From contig NZ_FNTZ01000001.1 in the NCBI RefSeq assembly GCF_900105555.1, positions 2,979,501 to 3,043,500 on the forward strand: DNA of 64,000 nucleotides. Direction: 5' to 3'. A program made the position numbers and the translations under genes. Under the pieces are notes generated by a model. The model saw only the letters and a list, made by a program, of their open reading frames with translations. It did not search any database and was not told the DNA's origin. The stretch is from Pseudomonas coleopterorum. Its GTDB lineage: Bacteria; Pseudomonadota; Gammaproteobacteria; Pseudomonadales; Pseudomonadaceae. Below, piece after piece: positions 1 through 9,355 of this stretch; position 1 is the stretch's first letter; every line of letters starts with the position of its first letter.

Positions 1-280
1 CGAGGGTCACCCGCGCGCCTTCGTGGGTCAGCGAGGAAAACATCAATACCGCAGTGGGGCAACGCTGCATGATGTGACGCACGGCGGTGATGCCGTCCAT
101 CATCGGCATCTCGTAGTCCATGGTGATCACATCAGGCTTGAGCGCCTGGGCCTGATCGATCGCTTCGCGGCCATTGGTGGCGGTCCCGACCACCTGGATG
201 GTGGGGTCCGACGAGAGAATTTCCGAGACGCGGCGGCGGAAGAAACCAGAATCATCCACCACCAGGACCTTGACTGCCAT
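1..280 (-). CDS. cheB: CheB chemotaxis methylesterase/response regulator, N-terminal part (cut by window edge)
   Basis: Only the first 93 codons are inside the window. They encode a CheY-like receiver: [10 protein letters not shown] at residues 5-14 supplies the acidic pocket and Asp55 in ITMDYEMP is the phosphoacceptor. The TNGREA segment and MFSSLT match CheB receivers, which are phosphorylated by CheA and control the C-terminal methylesterase that demethylates chemoreceptors. The methylesterase domain itself lies beyond the left edge. The ATG is 16 bases after the cheA stop, so the two genes are co-transcribed in the order cheY-cheZ-cheA-cheB. CheB identity rests on the receiver sequence and the position after cheA. 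Confidence 0.93.
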   Translation of the reverse strand, partial: MAVKVLVVDDSGFFRRRVSEILSSDPTIQVVGTATNGREAIDQAQALKPDVITMDYEMPMMDGITAVRHIMQRCPTAVLMFSSLTHEGARVTL

Positions 281-296
281 AAACACTCCACTACGA

Positions 297-2522
297 TCAG
301 ATACGCCGCGCGGCGTAGCGCTTGAGCATGCTCGGTACATCGAGGATCAAGGCGATACGGCCGTCCCCGGTGATCGTCGCGCCGGACATGCCCGGCGTGC
401 CCTGCAGCATCTTGCCCAATGGCTTGATCACCACTTCTTCCTGGCCGACCAGCTGGTCCACCACGAAGCCGATACGCTGAGTGCCCACCGACAGAATGAC
501 CACATGCCCCTCGCCCTGCTCCTCGTGAGCGGCGGACTTCACCAGCCAGCGCTTGAGGTAGAACAACGGCAGCGCCTTGTCGCGCACGATGACCACTTCC
601 TGGCCGTCGACGACGTTGGTGCGCGAGAGGTCCAGGTGGAAGATCTCGTTGACGTTGACCAACGGGAAGGCAAACGCCTGGTTGCCCAGCATCACCATCA
701 GCGTCGGCATGATCGCCAGGGTCAACGGCACCTTGATGACGATCTTGGAACCCTGGTCCTTGGCCGAGAAGATGTTGATCGAGCCATTGAGCTGGCTGAT
801 CTTGGTCTTGACCACGTCCATGCCCACGCCACGGCCCGACACGTCGGAGATTTCCGTCTTGGTGGAGAAACCCGGCGCGAAGATCAGGTTGTAGCAGTCC
901 GATTCGCTCAGGCGGTCGGCCGCATCGCGGTCCATCAGGCCCTTTTCCACGGCCTTGGCACGCAGGACCGCAGGGTCCATGCCCTTGCCGTCGTCGCTGA
1001 TCGACAACAGGATGTGGTCACCCTCCTGCTCTGCCGACAATACCACCCGCCCACCGCGCGCCTTGCCGCTGCGCTCGCGCTCTTCGGGTGTCTCGATGCC
1101 GTGGTCGACGGCGTTGCGCACCAAGTGCACCAACGGGTCGGCCAGGGCCTCGACCAGGTTCTTGTCGAGGTCGGTTTCTTCACCGACCAGCTCCAGATGG
1201 ATTTCCTTCTTCAACTGCCGCGCCAGATCACGGACCAGGCGCGGGAAGCGCCCGAAGACCTTCTTGATCGGCTGCATCCGCGTCTTCATCACGGCGGTCT
1301 GCAGGTCGGCGGTGACCACGTCGAGGTTGGAGACCGCCTTGGACATGGCCTCGTCGCTGCTGTTGGCGCCCAGGCGGACCAGGCGGTTACGCACCAGCAC
1401 CAGTTCGCCGACCATATTCATGATTTCGTCGAGGCGCGCGGTGTCGACCCGCACGGTCGTCTCGGCTTCGCTGGCAACCGGTTTCTCGGCCACCGGCGCA
1501 CGTGCCGGAGCGGCCTCGGCCTTGCGCGGGGCCGCAACCGGCGCCGCTACGGCAGAAGTCGGCTGCGCGTCGGGCAGGCTGGCAACATCGCTGAACTTGC
1601 CCTTGCCGTGCAGCTGGTCGAGCAATGATTCGAATTCGTCGTCGGTGATGTTATCGCTCACCGGAGCCGGGGCTTGCACTTCGGCGGGCGGTTGCGGCTT
1701 GACCGCATCGGCGGTGAACGCACCCTTGCCATGCAACTGGTCGAGCAGCGCCTCGAACTCGTCGTCGGTGATCTCGTCGCCCGGTGCCGGGGCAGCCGTT
1801 GAAGCCGTTACGGTATCAACGGCTGGCGTATCGGCAACTTCCGAGGCAACCGGCGCTGTGGAAGCAGGCGCCAACGCGTCGACGGCGAACTGACCCTTGC
1901 CGTGCAGTTGATCGAGCAGCGATTCGAATTCGTCGTCGGTGATCTCGTCACTGACCGGCACATCGGGCACAGCAGTGGCTGGCGCAGCAGCCTGCGCCTT
2001 GGCAGCACCCAGAGAGTCGAGCAACTGCTCGAATTCGTCATCGGTGATGTCGTCGCCAGGCGCCGGAGCCGGTGCAACGACCGGTGTCGCCACGGGCGGT
2101 GCAGCCGTCACTGCGGGTGCTGCGACGGCCACTGCCGGCTCGGCCAGACGCGCCAGCGCATCGAGCAGCTGCGCACTGGCCGGCGTGACCGGGGCGCGCT
2201 CGCGCACTTCGGCGAACATGCCATTGACCGCGTCCAGGGCCTCGAGCACAACGTCCATGAGTTCCGAGTCAACCCGGCGCTCACCCTTGCGCAAGATGTC
2301 GAAGACGTTTTCGGCGATATGGCAGCACTCCACCAGCTCGTTGAGCTGGAGGAAGCCGGCGCCGCCTTTTACAGTGTGAAAACCGCGAAAAATTGCGTTG
2401 AGCAAGTCGGCATCATCGGGACGGCTTTCCAGCTCGACCAGTTGTTCGGACAGTTGCTCGAGAATTTCGCCGGCCTCTACCAGGAAATCCTGAAGGATTT
2501 CTTCGTCGGCGCCGAAGCTCAT
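297..2522 (-). CDS. cheA: CheA chemotaxis histidine kinase
   Basis: 741 residues. The P1 HPt domain is at about 1-110, with phosphorylatable His49 in FHTVKGG. It is followed by a long Ala/Pro-rich linker (about 130-350), a dimerisation helix pair with the MNMVGELV motif, an HATPase with the N box (LVRNAVDHG) and G boxes ([17 protein letters not shown]), and a C-terminal CheW-like domain. The kinase phosphorylates CheY and CheB in response to receptor signals. The linker carries four copies of a DDEFExLLDxL motif (residues 161-172, 196-208, 253-265, 294-306) where the enteric protein has a P2 CheY-binding domain. It lies between cheZ and cheB in the same operon. Confidence 0.97.
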   Translation of the reverse strand: MSFGADEEILQDFLVEAGEILEQLSEQLVELESRPDDADLLNAIFRGFHTVKGGAGFLQLNELVECCHIAENVFDILRKGERRVDSELMDVVLEALDAVNGMFAEVRERAPVTPASAQLLDALARLAEPAVAVAAPAVTAAPPVATPVVAPAPAPGDDITDDEFEQLLDSLGAAKAQAAAPATAVPDVPVSDEITDDEFESLLDQLHGKGQFAVDALAPASTAPVASEVADTPAVDTVTASTAAPAPGDEITDDEFEALLDQLHGKGAFTADAVKPQPPAEVQAPAPVSDNITDDEFESLLDQLHGKGKFSDVASLPDAQPTSAVAAPVAAPRKAEAAPARAPVAEKPVASEAETTVRVDTARLDEIMNMVGELVLVRNRLVRLGANSSDEAMSKAVSNLDVVTADLQTAVMKTRMQPIKKVFGRFPRLVRDLARQLKKEIHLELVGEETDLDKNLVEALADPLVHLVRNAVDHGIETPEERERSGKARGGRVVLSAEQEGDHILLSISDDGKGMDPAVLRAKAVEKGLMDRDAADRLSESDCYNLIFAPGFSTKTEISDVSGRGVGMDVVKTKISQLNGSINIFSAKDQGSKIVIKVPLTLAIMPTLMVMLGNQAFAFPLVNVNEIFHLDLSRTNVVDGQEVVIVRDKALPLFYLKRWLVKSAAHEEQGEGHVVILSVGTQRIGFVVDQLVGQEEVVIKPLGKMLQGTPGMSGATITGDGRIALILDVPSMLKRYAARRI

Positions 2523-2580
2523 GTGGATGCTCCCTGGAATACGTGATTAACGGTCAACACAGTCAGACGCAGGCGGTGGC

Positions 2581-3369
2581 CTAGAAGCCCAGACTGGACA
2601 GCAGATCGTCGACATCGTCCTGACCGGATACGACGTCTTCACGTTTATCGGCATGAATCTGCGGACCTTCACCCTTGGCAGGATGTTTTTCTTGATCTTT
2701 TTCGGCACGAAGCTTTTCGTGGTCGTGCTGGATGCCGGCGAAGCGGTCCACCTGGCTGGCCATCAGGACCAGTTTGAGCAGGTTGCTTTCCACTTCGGTG
2801 ACCAACGCGGTAACGCGCTTGATGACCTGGCCGGTGAGGTCCTGGTAATCCTGTGCCAGCACGATGTCGTTGAGGTGGCTGGCCACTTCACGATTGCCCT
2901 GCTCGCTGCGGGTCAGGAATCCGTCCACCCGGCGGGCCAGTTCGCGGAACTCGTCGGCGGCCACTTCGCGGCGCATGAAGCGCTGCCAGTCGGCGCTCAA
3001 GGCGCTGGCCTCGGTGCTCAGCGTATTGAGCACAGGCGTGCTCTGCTCGACCAGGTCCATCGTCCGGTTGGCTGCGCTCTCGGTCAGGCGCACCACGTAC
3101 GACAGGCGTTCGGTCGCGTCGGTGATCTGCGACACCTCTTCGGCCTGGGGAATGGTCGGATCGATCTGGAAACTGACGATGGCGCTGTGCAGCTCGCGGG
3201 TCAGCTTGCCGACTTCCTGATACAAACCGCGATCGCGGGTCTGATTCAGTTCGTGGATCAATTGCACCGCTTCACCGAAACGGCCTTTCTCAAGGCTGTC
3301 GACCAGCTCGACGGCGTGTTTCTTCAGGGTCGACTCGAAGTCCCCCAACGTGCTTTGTTTGTGGTCCAT
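2581..3369 (-). CDS. cheZ: CheZ CheY-P phosphatase
   Basis: 262 residues, mostly helical. The central segment DIVLAQDYQDLTGQVI is the CheZ signature and contains the catalytic Gln (QDLTGQ) that orients water for CheY-P hydrolysis. The last 13 residues, QDDVDDLLSSLGF, match the conserved C-terminal peptide that tethers CheZ to CheY. A charged, variable linker (about 205-245) joins the two. It ends the chemotactic signal by removing phosphate from CheY. It follows cheY by 19 bases and precedes cheA. Confidence 0.96.
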   Translation of the reverse strand: MDHKQSTLGDFESTLKKHAVELVDSLEKGRFGEAVQLIHELNQTRDRGLYQEVGKLTRELHSAIVSFQIDPTIPQAEEVSQITDATERLSYVVRLTESAANRTMDLVEQSTPVLNTLSTEASALSADWQRFMRREVAADEFRELARRVDGFLTRSEQGNREVASHLNDIVLAQDYQDLTGQVIKRVTALVTEVESNLLKLVLMASQVDRFAGIQHDHEKLRAEKDQEKHPAKGEGPQIHADKREDVVSGQDDVDDLLSSLGF

Positions 3370-3388
3370 TGCGCCCCCATTGCAGACT

Positions 3389-3763
3389 TCAGCTATTGAC
3401 GCGCTCGAAAATCTTTTCGATTTTTTCTTTCAGCACTTGCGCAGTGAAAGGCTTGACCACATACCCGTTGACCCCGGCCTGGGCGGCTTCGATGATCTGC
3501 TCGCGCTTGGCCTCGGCGGTCACCATGAGCACCGGCAGGTGCTTGAGGCGGTCGTCGGCGCGCACCTGGCGCAGCAGATCGATGCCCGACATGCCCGGCA
3601 TGTTCCAGTCGGTGACGAGGAAATCGAAGTTGCCGCTGTGCAACATCGGCAAGGCGGTGTTGCCATCGTCGGCCTCGGCGGTGTTGGTGAAGCCCAGGTC
3701 ACGCAGCAGATTCTTGATGATGCGCCGCATCGTCGAAAAATCGTCGACGATGAGGATTTTCAT
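3389..3763 (-). CDS. cheY: CheY chemotaxis response regulator
   Basis: 124 residues, a single receiver domain: acidic residues Asp7/Asp8, phosphoacceptor Asp52 (VTDWNMPG), Thr at VTAEAK and Lys at VVKPF. CheY-P binds FliM and FliN at the switch and reverses motor rotation. The chosen ATG gives the usual length and has GGA 8 bases upstream. A TTG four codons earlier would add MDKN and is less likely. It is the first gene of the che operon and follows a 200-base gap holding a REP palindrome downstream of fliA. Confidence 0.97.
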   Translation of the reverse strand: MKILIVDDFSTMRRIIKNLLRDLGFTNTAEADDGNTALPMLHSGNFDFLVTDWNMPGMSGIDLLRQVRADDRLKHLPVLMVTAEAKREQIIEAAQAGVNGYVVKPFTAQVLKEKIEKIFERVNS

Positions 3764-3888
3764 GTTCTTGTCCAATTAGACCTCCAGCAGTCTTGAACAC
3801 GCCCAGCCTCTGAGCGTGCATAACAATCGAATTCGCCTGAGCCACTTGCCGCTGCAGATCGCTTACACGCGCTACGCCAACGGGCCTC

Positions 3889-3949
3889 TTCGCGGGCAGA
3901 GCCCGCTCCCACATAGGTCGAGACTGTGGGAGCGGGCTCTGCCCGCGAA
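3889..3949. repeat. REP palindrome pair (REPIN-like), copy 1
   Basis: Two inverted arms, 3889-3912 and 3926-3949, are perfect complements around a 13-base loop. Each arm is itself a REP: GTGGGAGCGGGC, TCT, GCCCGCGAA. It fills the gap between fliA and cheY. Both arms are identical to those at 9280-9342. Such elements are known in Pseudomonas to be spread by RAYT transposases, and none is encoded in this window. Confidence 0.9.
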
Positions 3950-3976
3950 AAAGCCCGCACCGATCTCGCCGTTCCT

Positions 3977-4720
3977 TCAGCGTGCCCGCCACTCTCCCAA
4001 GCGCCCGCGCAGTCGCGCGGCGCACTGGCTGTGCAACTGGCTGACGCGCGATTCGCTGACACCCAGTACCTCGCCGATTTCCTTGAGGTTCAACTCTTCG
4101 TCGTAATACAGCGACAACACCAGCTTCTCGCGTTCGGGCAGGTTGGCGATGGCCTCGGCCAGCGCACCCTGGAAGCGCTCGTCCTCCAGATCCCGCGAGG
4201 GCTCCAGCGAACCGCTGGCGCCGTCTTCGTGCAGCCCCTCGTGTTCGCCGTCCTGCAGCAGGTCGTCGAAACTGAACAGGCGGCTGCCCAAGGTATCGTT
4301 CAGGATCCCGTAGTAATCATCCAGACTCAGATTGAGTTCGGCCGCAATCTCGTGATCTTTAGCGTCGCGACCGGTTTTTGACTCGATTCGGCGAATGGCA
4401 TCACTGACCATGCGGGTATTGCGGTGCACCGAACGCGGTGCCCAGTCACCCTTGCGCACCTCGTCGAGCATCGCGCCGCGAATACGAATGCCGGCATAGG
4501 TCTCGAAACTGGCCCCTTTGCTCGAGTCGTACTTGGTCGAAACCTCCAGCAGGCCGATCATGCCGGCCTGGATCAGGTCTTCCACCTGCACGCTTGCCGG
4601 CAGTCGCGCCAGCAGGTGATAGGCAATGCGCTTGACCAGCGGCGCGTATTGCTCGATCAGCTGATGCTGCTGCGAGTCGCGCGACGCCTTGCTGTACATA
4701 CGGTATCCGCTGGCGCTCAT
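3977..4720 (-). CDS. fliA: FliA flagellar sigma factor (sigma-28)
   Basis: 247 residues, the normal FliA length. Region 2 (VEDLIQAGMIGLLEV, about 46-60, then FETYAGIRIRGAMLDEVR) binds core polymerase and the -10 element. Region 4 (LKEIGEVLGVSESRVSQL, about 214-231) binds -35. FliA transcribes late genes, and two matching promoters are in this window (fliC, flgM). It is held inactive by FlgM until the hook is finished. The ATG overlaps the fleN stop by four bases (ATGA), so the start is fixed by coupling. A longer in-frame extension upstream overlaps fleN and is spurious. Confidence 0.97.
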   Translation of the reverse strand: MSASGYRMYSKASRDSQQHQLIEQYAPLVKRIAYHLLARLPASVQVEDLIQAGMIGLLEVSTKYDSSKGASFETYAGIRIRGAMLDEVRKGDWAPRSVHRNTRMVSDAIRRIESKTGRDAKDHEIAAELNLSLDDYYGILNDTLGSRLFSFDDLLQDGEHEGLHEDGASGSLEPSRDLEDERFQGALAEAIANLPEREKLVLSLYYDEELNLKEIGEVLGVSESRVSQLHSQCAARLRGRLGEWRAR

Positions 4721-5550
4721 GATACGGGCCCTGCACTGGTTTGCTGCACCAGGCGTTCGACGAAGAACTCCAGGTGGCCGCGGGGATTGGCCGGCAATGG
4801 CCAGGTGTCTACCTTCTGCGCGATGGCCTTGAAGGCCAGCGAGCATTTGGAGCGGGGAAACGCCTCGTAGACGGCGCGCTGCTTCTGCACGGCCTTGCGC
4901 ACCGACTCGTCGTACGGCACGGCGCCGACGTACTGCAGGGCCACGTCGAGGAAGCGGTCGGTCACCTTGGTCAGCTTGGCGAACAGGTTGCGGCCTTCCT
5001 GAGGGCTCTGCGCCATGTTGGCCAGGACCCGGAAGCGATTCATGCCGTAGTCGCGGTTGAGCAGCTTGATCAGGGCGTAGGCATCGGTGATCGAAGTCGG
5101 CTCGTCGCACACCACCAGCAGCACTTCCTGGGCCGCGCGTACGAAACTCACCACGGAGTCGCCGATACCGGCAGCGGTGTCGATGATCAATACGTCGAGG
5201 TTGTCGCCCACGTCGCTGAAGGCCTGGATCAGGCCTGCATGCTGGGCCGGGGTCAGGTGCACCATACTCTGGGTGCCGGAGGCCGCCGGCACCACGCGAA
5301 TGCCGCCAGGGCCCTGCAACATCACGTCACGCAGTTCGCAGCGACCTTCGATCACGTCGGCCAGGGTGCGCTTGGGGGTCAGGCCCAGCAATACGTCGAC
5401 GTTGGCCAGGCCAAGGTCGGCGTCCAGCAACATGACCCGGCGGCCGAGCTCGGCCAACGCCAGGGACAAGTTCACTGACACATTTGTCTTGCCGACGCCG
5501 CCTTTGCCGCCGGTCACCGCGATCACCTGTACGGGATGCATGCTGCCCAT
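4717..5550 (-). CDS. fleN: FleN (FlhG/MinD-like) flagellar number regulator
   Basis: 277 residues. A deviant Walker A motif, GGKGGVGKT, is at 14-22, followed by LLDADLGLANVD (Walker A' and switch region) and a hydrophobic Walker B, VLIIDTAAG, as in the MinD/ParA family. In Pseudomonas, FleN is an ATPase that binds FleQ, represses its activity and limits polar flagella to one or a few. It sits between flhF, which sets pole placement, and fliA, which it overlaps by four bases. Confidence 0.96.
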   Translation of the reverse strand: MGSMHPVQVIAVTGGKGGVGKTNVSVNLSLALAELGRRVMLLDADLGLANVDVLLGLTPKRTLADVIEGRCELRDVMLQGPGGIRVVPAASGTQSMVHLTPAQHAGLIQAFSDVGDNLDVLIIDTAAGIGDSVVSFVRAAQEVLLVVCDEPTSITDAYALIKLLNRDYGMNRFRVLANMAQSPQEGRNLFAKLTKVTDRFLDVALQYVGAVPYDESVRKAVQKQRAVYEAFPRSKCSLAFKAIAQKVDTWPLPANPRGHLEFFVERLVQQTSAGPVS

Positions 5551-5668
5551 GTTCGTTCTTTACCTTGTCTAGACCGAGGCCACACCAGTGGCTGCCAGTT
5601 CGATTGCTCGAGTAATTCCTGGCAACCCTACGATGCAGGAAGATTGTGCTTGCCTAACGTTCTTCACC

Positions 5669-6988
5669 TCAGCCAACTCGCTTGTCGGGGCTGTGGTAGA
5701 GACCTGCGAACATATCGGCCATGGCCTCTTCGCTGGGCTCTTCTTGCATCTGCACGCTCACCGCGCGGCTGACCAGCTGGTGCCGCCGCGGCAGATGCAA
5801 GTCGTCGGGAATGCGCGGCCCATCGGTGAGATAGGCAATCGGCAGTTCCTGACTGATGGCCAGGCTCAGCACTTCGCCGAGACAGGCCGTTTCATCGAGT
5901 TTGGTCAGGATGCACCCGGCCAGACCGCAACGTTTGTAGCTATGGTAGGCCGCGGTCAGCACCTGCTTCTGGCTGGTGGTCGCCAGCACCAGGTAGTTGC
6001 GGGCGTTGATCCCACGTCCGGCCAGGCTTTCGAGCTGCATGCGCAGGGCCGGATCGCTGGCCTGCAGGCCGGCGGTGTCGATCAAGACCACGCGCTTGCG
6101 CAGCAGCGGCTCCAGGGCCTGTACCAATGACTGGCCCGGATCCACCTGAGTCACCGAAACGTTGAGAATGCGGCCCAGGGTCTTGAGCTGTTCCTGAGCA
6201 CCGATACGAAAACTGTCCATGCTCACCAGAGCCACGCTCTGCGAGCCGTATTTGAGCACATAGCGCGCCGCCAGCTTGGCCAGGGTGGTGGTCTTGCCCA
6301 TGCCGGCCGGGCCGACCATGGCGATCACGCCACCTTCTTCGAGCGGTTCGACGTCCGGCGTGCGAATCATACGCGCCAAGTGCGCCAGCAGCATCCGCCA
6401 GGCCTGCCGTGGCTCGTGAATTTCACTGGTCAGGCTGAGCAGTTCGCGAGCGATCGGGCCAGACAGGCCGATGCGCTGCAAGCGCCGCCAGAGATTGGCC
6501 TGGGCCGGCTTGCTGCCCTGCAGCTGCGTCCAGGCCAGGGAGCCGAGCTGCACTTCGAGCAACTGGCGCAGACCGTTGAGTTCCGAACGCATGGAATCGA
6601 ACACGCGCTGGTCGACCGCAGGCTGAGGCGCCGGTGCGGGCTGGGTACGTGCTGGCTCTTCGCGACGCGGCTCCACCAACGGCTCGGCGGCGGTCAACGG
6701 CAGGCCGGCGACCAATTGACGATTGGTGGCGGCGTCGGTTGCGCCACGGGTGCTCAGTTCGGCCTGGGCGGAGACGATGCGCGACTGGGTCTTGCGCAGC
6801 TCTTCTTCCAATTCCAGGTTCGGCACGCGCGGGGCCAGGGCCGACAGCTTGTAGTCCAGGGCAGCGGTCAGCTCGACGCCGCCGGCAATGCGACGGTTGC
6901 CGATGATGGCAGCGTCGGCACCCAGCTCATCGCGGACCAATTTCATGGCCTGACGCATGTCGGCGGCGAAAAATCGCTTCACTTGCAT
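5669..6988 (-). CDS. flhF: FlhF, SRP-type GTPase that places flagella at the pole
   Basis: 439 residues. The N-terminal basic start MQVKRFFA is typical and is followed by a variable B region (about 80-170). The NG domain carries G1 GPAGMGKTTT, G3 DTAG and G4 TKLDE. FlhF directs the first ring proteins to the old pole. The gene starts 11 bases after flhA stops and is followed by fleN after 118 bases, a gap in which I see no feature. It is part of the flhA-flhF-fleN-fliA operon. Confidence 0.96.
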   Translation of the reverse strand: MQVKRFFAADMRQAMKLVRDELGADAAIIGNRRIAGGVELTAALDYKLSALAPRVPNLELEEELRKTQSRIVSAQAELSTRGATDAATNRQLVAGLPLTAAEPLVEPRREEPARTQPAPAPQPAVDQRVFDSMRSELNGLRQLLEVQLGSLAWTQLQGSKPAQANLWRRLQRIGLSGPIARELLSLTSEIHEPRQAWRMLLAHLARMIRTPDVEPLEEGGVIAMVGPAGMGKTTTLAKLAARYVLKYGSQSVALVSMDSFRIGAQEQLKTLGRILNVSVTQVDPGQSLVQALEPLLRKRVVLIDTAGLQASDPALRMQLESLAGRGINARNYLVLATTSQKQVLTAAYHSYKRCGLAGCILTKLDETACLGEVLSLAISQELPIAYLTDGPRIPDDLHLPRRHQLVSRAVSVQMQEEPSEEAMADMFAGLYHSPDKRVG

Positions 6989-6999
6989 AACCCACTACC

Positions 7000-9129
7000 T
7001 CAGCCGTTGGGCCCTACTGTCGCTACGATGGTGACTTGCTTGTTATCAGGGATTTCCTGATAGGCCAGTACGTGAAGGTTGGGGATCGCCAGGCGACCGA
7101 AGCGTGACAGCATCGCGCGGACCGGACCGGCCACCAGCAGTATCACCGGTTGGCCCTGCATCTCCTGCCGCTGCGCCGCATCGATCAGGGATCGTTGCAG
7201 CTTTTCCGCCATGCTCGGTTCCAGCAAAACGCCTTCTTCCTGACCCTGACCAGCCTTCTGCAGACTATTTAGCAATATCTGTTCCAACCTTGGCTCCAAG
7301 GTGATAACTGGCAGCTCCGGCTCAACGCCTACAATGCTTTGCACGATGGCACGGGACAAACCGACCCGTACGGCCTGGACCAGCGCGGCGGTATCTTGAC
7401 TCCGATGACCGTTGTTGGCGATCGCTTCGGCGATGCTGCGAATGTCGCGCACAGGCACCTGTTCGGCCAACAGCGCCTGCAACACCTTGAGCAGCGAGGA
7501 CAGCGAAAGGATGCCTGGAACCAGCTCTTCAGCCAGCTTGGGCGAGCCTTTTGCCAGAACTTGCAGCAGTTGTTGCACTTCTTCGTGACCGATCAGCTCA
7601 TGCGCGTGTTTCTGCAGAATCTGATTCAAATGCGTGGCCACTACCGTACTGGCATCGACCACGGTGTAGCCGAGGGATTGCGCCTGGCTGCGCAGGTTGA
7701 CGTCGATCCACACCGCGTCCAGACCGAACGCCGGATCCTTGGCGGTGATGCCGTTGAGCGAGCCGAACACTTGACCCGGGTTGATCGCCAGTTCGCGATC
7801 CGGATAGATCTCGGCTTCGGCCAGGATCACACCCATCAGCGTCAAACGATAGGCGCTGGGAGCAAGGTCAAGGTTGTCGCGGATATGAACCGTCGGCATC
7901 AGGAAACCGAGGTCCTGGGACAGCTTCTTGCGCACACCCTTGATCCGCGCCAGCAGCTGGCCACCCTGGTTGCGGTCCACCAGGGGAATCAGGCGATAGC
8001 CGACTTCCAGGCCGATCATGTCGATGGGCGTCACGTCGTCCCAGCCCAGCTCCTTGGTTTCCTGGGTGCGCGTCGGCGATGGCAACAGTTCCTGTTGGCG
8101 CTGAACTTCGGCCAGGGCCTGGACCTTGACGTCGTTCTGCTTCTTCCACAACAGGTAGGCGGCGCCACCGGCGATGGCACCCAGGGTGATGAAGGCCAGG
8201 TGCGGCATGCCGGGCACCATGCCCATGATGGCCATCAGCGCGCCGGAAACGGCCAGCGCCTTGGGGGAGGCGAACATCTGCCGCTGGATCTGCTTGCCCA
8301 TTTCCTCGGAGCCCGAGGCACGGGTGACCATGATCGCGGCTGCGGTGGAGAGCAGCAGCGAGGGCAACTGCGCCACCAGGCCATCACCGATGGTCAACAG
8401 GGCATACACCTTGCCCGCTTCGGCGAACGGCATGTTGTGTTGCAGCATACCGACCAGCATGCCGCCGATCAGGTTGATGAAGAGGATGAGCAAACCGGCG
8501 ATGGCGTCGCCGCGGACGAATTTGCTGGCACCGTCCATCGAGCCGTAGAACTCGGCTTCGGCCGCCACTTCGCCGCGACGAGCCTTGGCCTGGTTCTGAT
8601 CGATCAGGCCGGCGTTGAGGTCGGCGTCGATGGCCATCTGTTTGCCGGGCATGGCGTCCAGGGTGAAACGCGCGCTCACTTCCGAGATACGCCCGGCACC
8701 CTTGGTAACCACCACGAAGTTGATGATCATGAGGATGGCGAACACTACGATACCGACGATGTAGTTACCGCCGATCACCACCTCACCGAAGGCCTGGACC
8801 ACCTTGCCCGCAGCGGCGTGGCCTTCCTGGCCGTGAAGCATGATCACCCGCGTCGACGCGACGTTGAGCGCGAGGCGCAGCAGCGTGGCCACCAGCAGGA
8901 TGGTCGGGAACACGGCGAAATCCAGCGGCCGCAAGGCGTACACACACACCAGCAGGACGACGATGGACAAGGCGATGTTGAAGGTGAAGAACACGTCCAG
9001 CAGCAGTGCCGGGATCGGCAGCATCATCATCGCCAGCATCACCAGCAACAGCAGCGGCACCCCCAGGTTGCCGCGGCCAAGGCCGACGATGTTGCTGCGA
9101 GCGGTGTTGATTAATTGAGAGCGATCCAC
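7000..9129 (-). CDS. flhA: FlhA flagellar type III export gate protein
   Basis: 709 residues from the GTG. The N-terminal half holds about eight membrane helices with the conserved FHIPEP-family core (LRLALNVASTR, GDAIAGLLILFINLIGG). The C-terminal cytoplasmic domain binds export chaperones and substrates. It forms the nonameric ring of the export gate, which uses the proton motive force. I choose the GTG that begins VDRSQLINTARSN because GTGGGGA lies 6 bases upstream. An ATG two codons earlier (ending at 9135) is also possible. A weaker sigma-54 box lies about 60 bases upstream. Confidence 0.96.
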   Translation of the reverse strand: MDRSQLINTARSNIVGLGRGNLGVPLLLLVMLAMMMLPIPALLLDVFFTFNIALSIVVLLVCVYALRPLDFAVFPTILLVATLLRLALNVASTRVIMLHGQEGHAAAGKVVQAFGEVVIGGNYIVGIVVFAILMIINFVVVTKGAGRISEVSARFTLDAMPGKQMAIDADLNAGLIDQNQAKARRGEVAAEAEFYGSMDGASKFVRGDAIAGLLILFINLIGGMLVGMLQHNMPFAEAGKVYALLTIGDGLVAQLPSLLLSTAAAIMVTRASGSEEMGKQIQRQMFASPKALAVSGALMAIMGMVPGMPHLAFITLGAIAGGAAYLLWKKQNDVKVQALAEVQRQQELLPSPTRTQETKELGWDDVTPIDMIGLEVGYRLIPLVDRNQGGQLLARIKGVRKKLSQDLGFLMPTVHIRDNLDLAPSAYRLTLMGVILAEAEIYPDRELAINPGQVFGSLNGITAKDPAFGLDAVWIDVNLRSQAQSLGYTVVDASTVVATHLNQILQKHAHELIGHEEVQQLLQVLAKGSPKLAEELVPGILSLSSLLKVLQALLAEQVPVRDIRSIAEAIANNGHRSQDTAALVQAVRVGLSRAIVQSIVGVEPELPVITLEPRLEQILLNSLQKAGQGQEEGVLLEPSMAEKLQRSLIDAAQRQEMQGQPVILLVAGPVRAMLSRFGRLAIPNLHVLAYQEIPDNKQVTIVATVGPNG

Positions 9130-9189
9130 CGGCATTCCCCACTTCCCCAAGCGAACTTTTGACGCGCCAGGCGTCCTGTCAGGGGGCAG

Positions 9190-9205
9190 TGCAAGAAGGG
9201 GTCCA
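9190..9205 (-). promoter_or_regulatory. Probable sigma-54 promoter of flhA
   Basis: On the minus strand the sequence TGGACCCCTTCTTGCA has GG and GC in the correct -24/-12 spacing and a perfect TTGCA, but TGGACC instead of TGGCAC. The predicted start would leave a leader of about 49 bases before flhA. flhA is a sigma-54 target in other pseudomonads. Confidence 0.55.
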
Positions 9206-9279
9206 ACTTTTGTCGGAGGGGATTAAAGATTCTCGCCCTATGGTCGAGTGCTGGGTGTCAGGCGATTCGGCGGTGCGCC

Positions 9280-9342
9280 CTTCGCGGGCAGAGCCCGCTC
9301 CCACAGGGTTGGCACTTGTGGGAGCGGGCTCTGCCCGCGAAG
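9280..9342. repeat. REP palindrome pair (REPIN-like), copy 2
   Basis: Inverted arms at 9280-9304 and 9318-9342 are perfectly complementary and identical to copy 1. It lies between the flhB stop and the flhA promoter region. The 13-base loop differs from that of copy 1 while the arms are conserved, which is typical of REPINs. Confidence 0.9.
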
Positions 9343-9355
9343 GCCGGGGCGCGGT

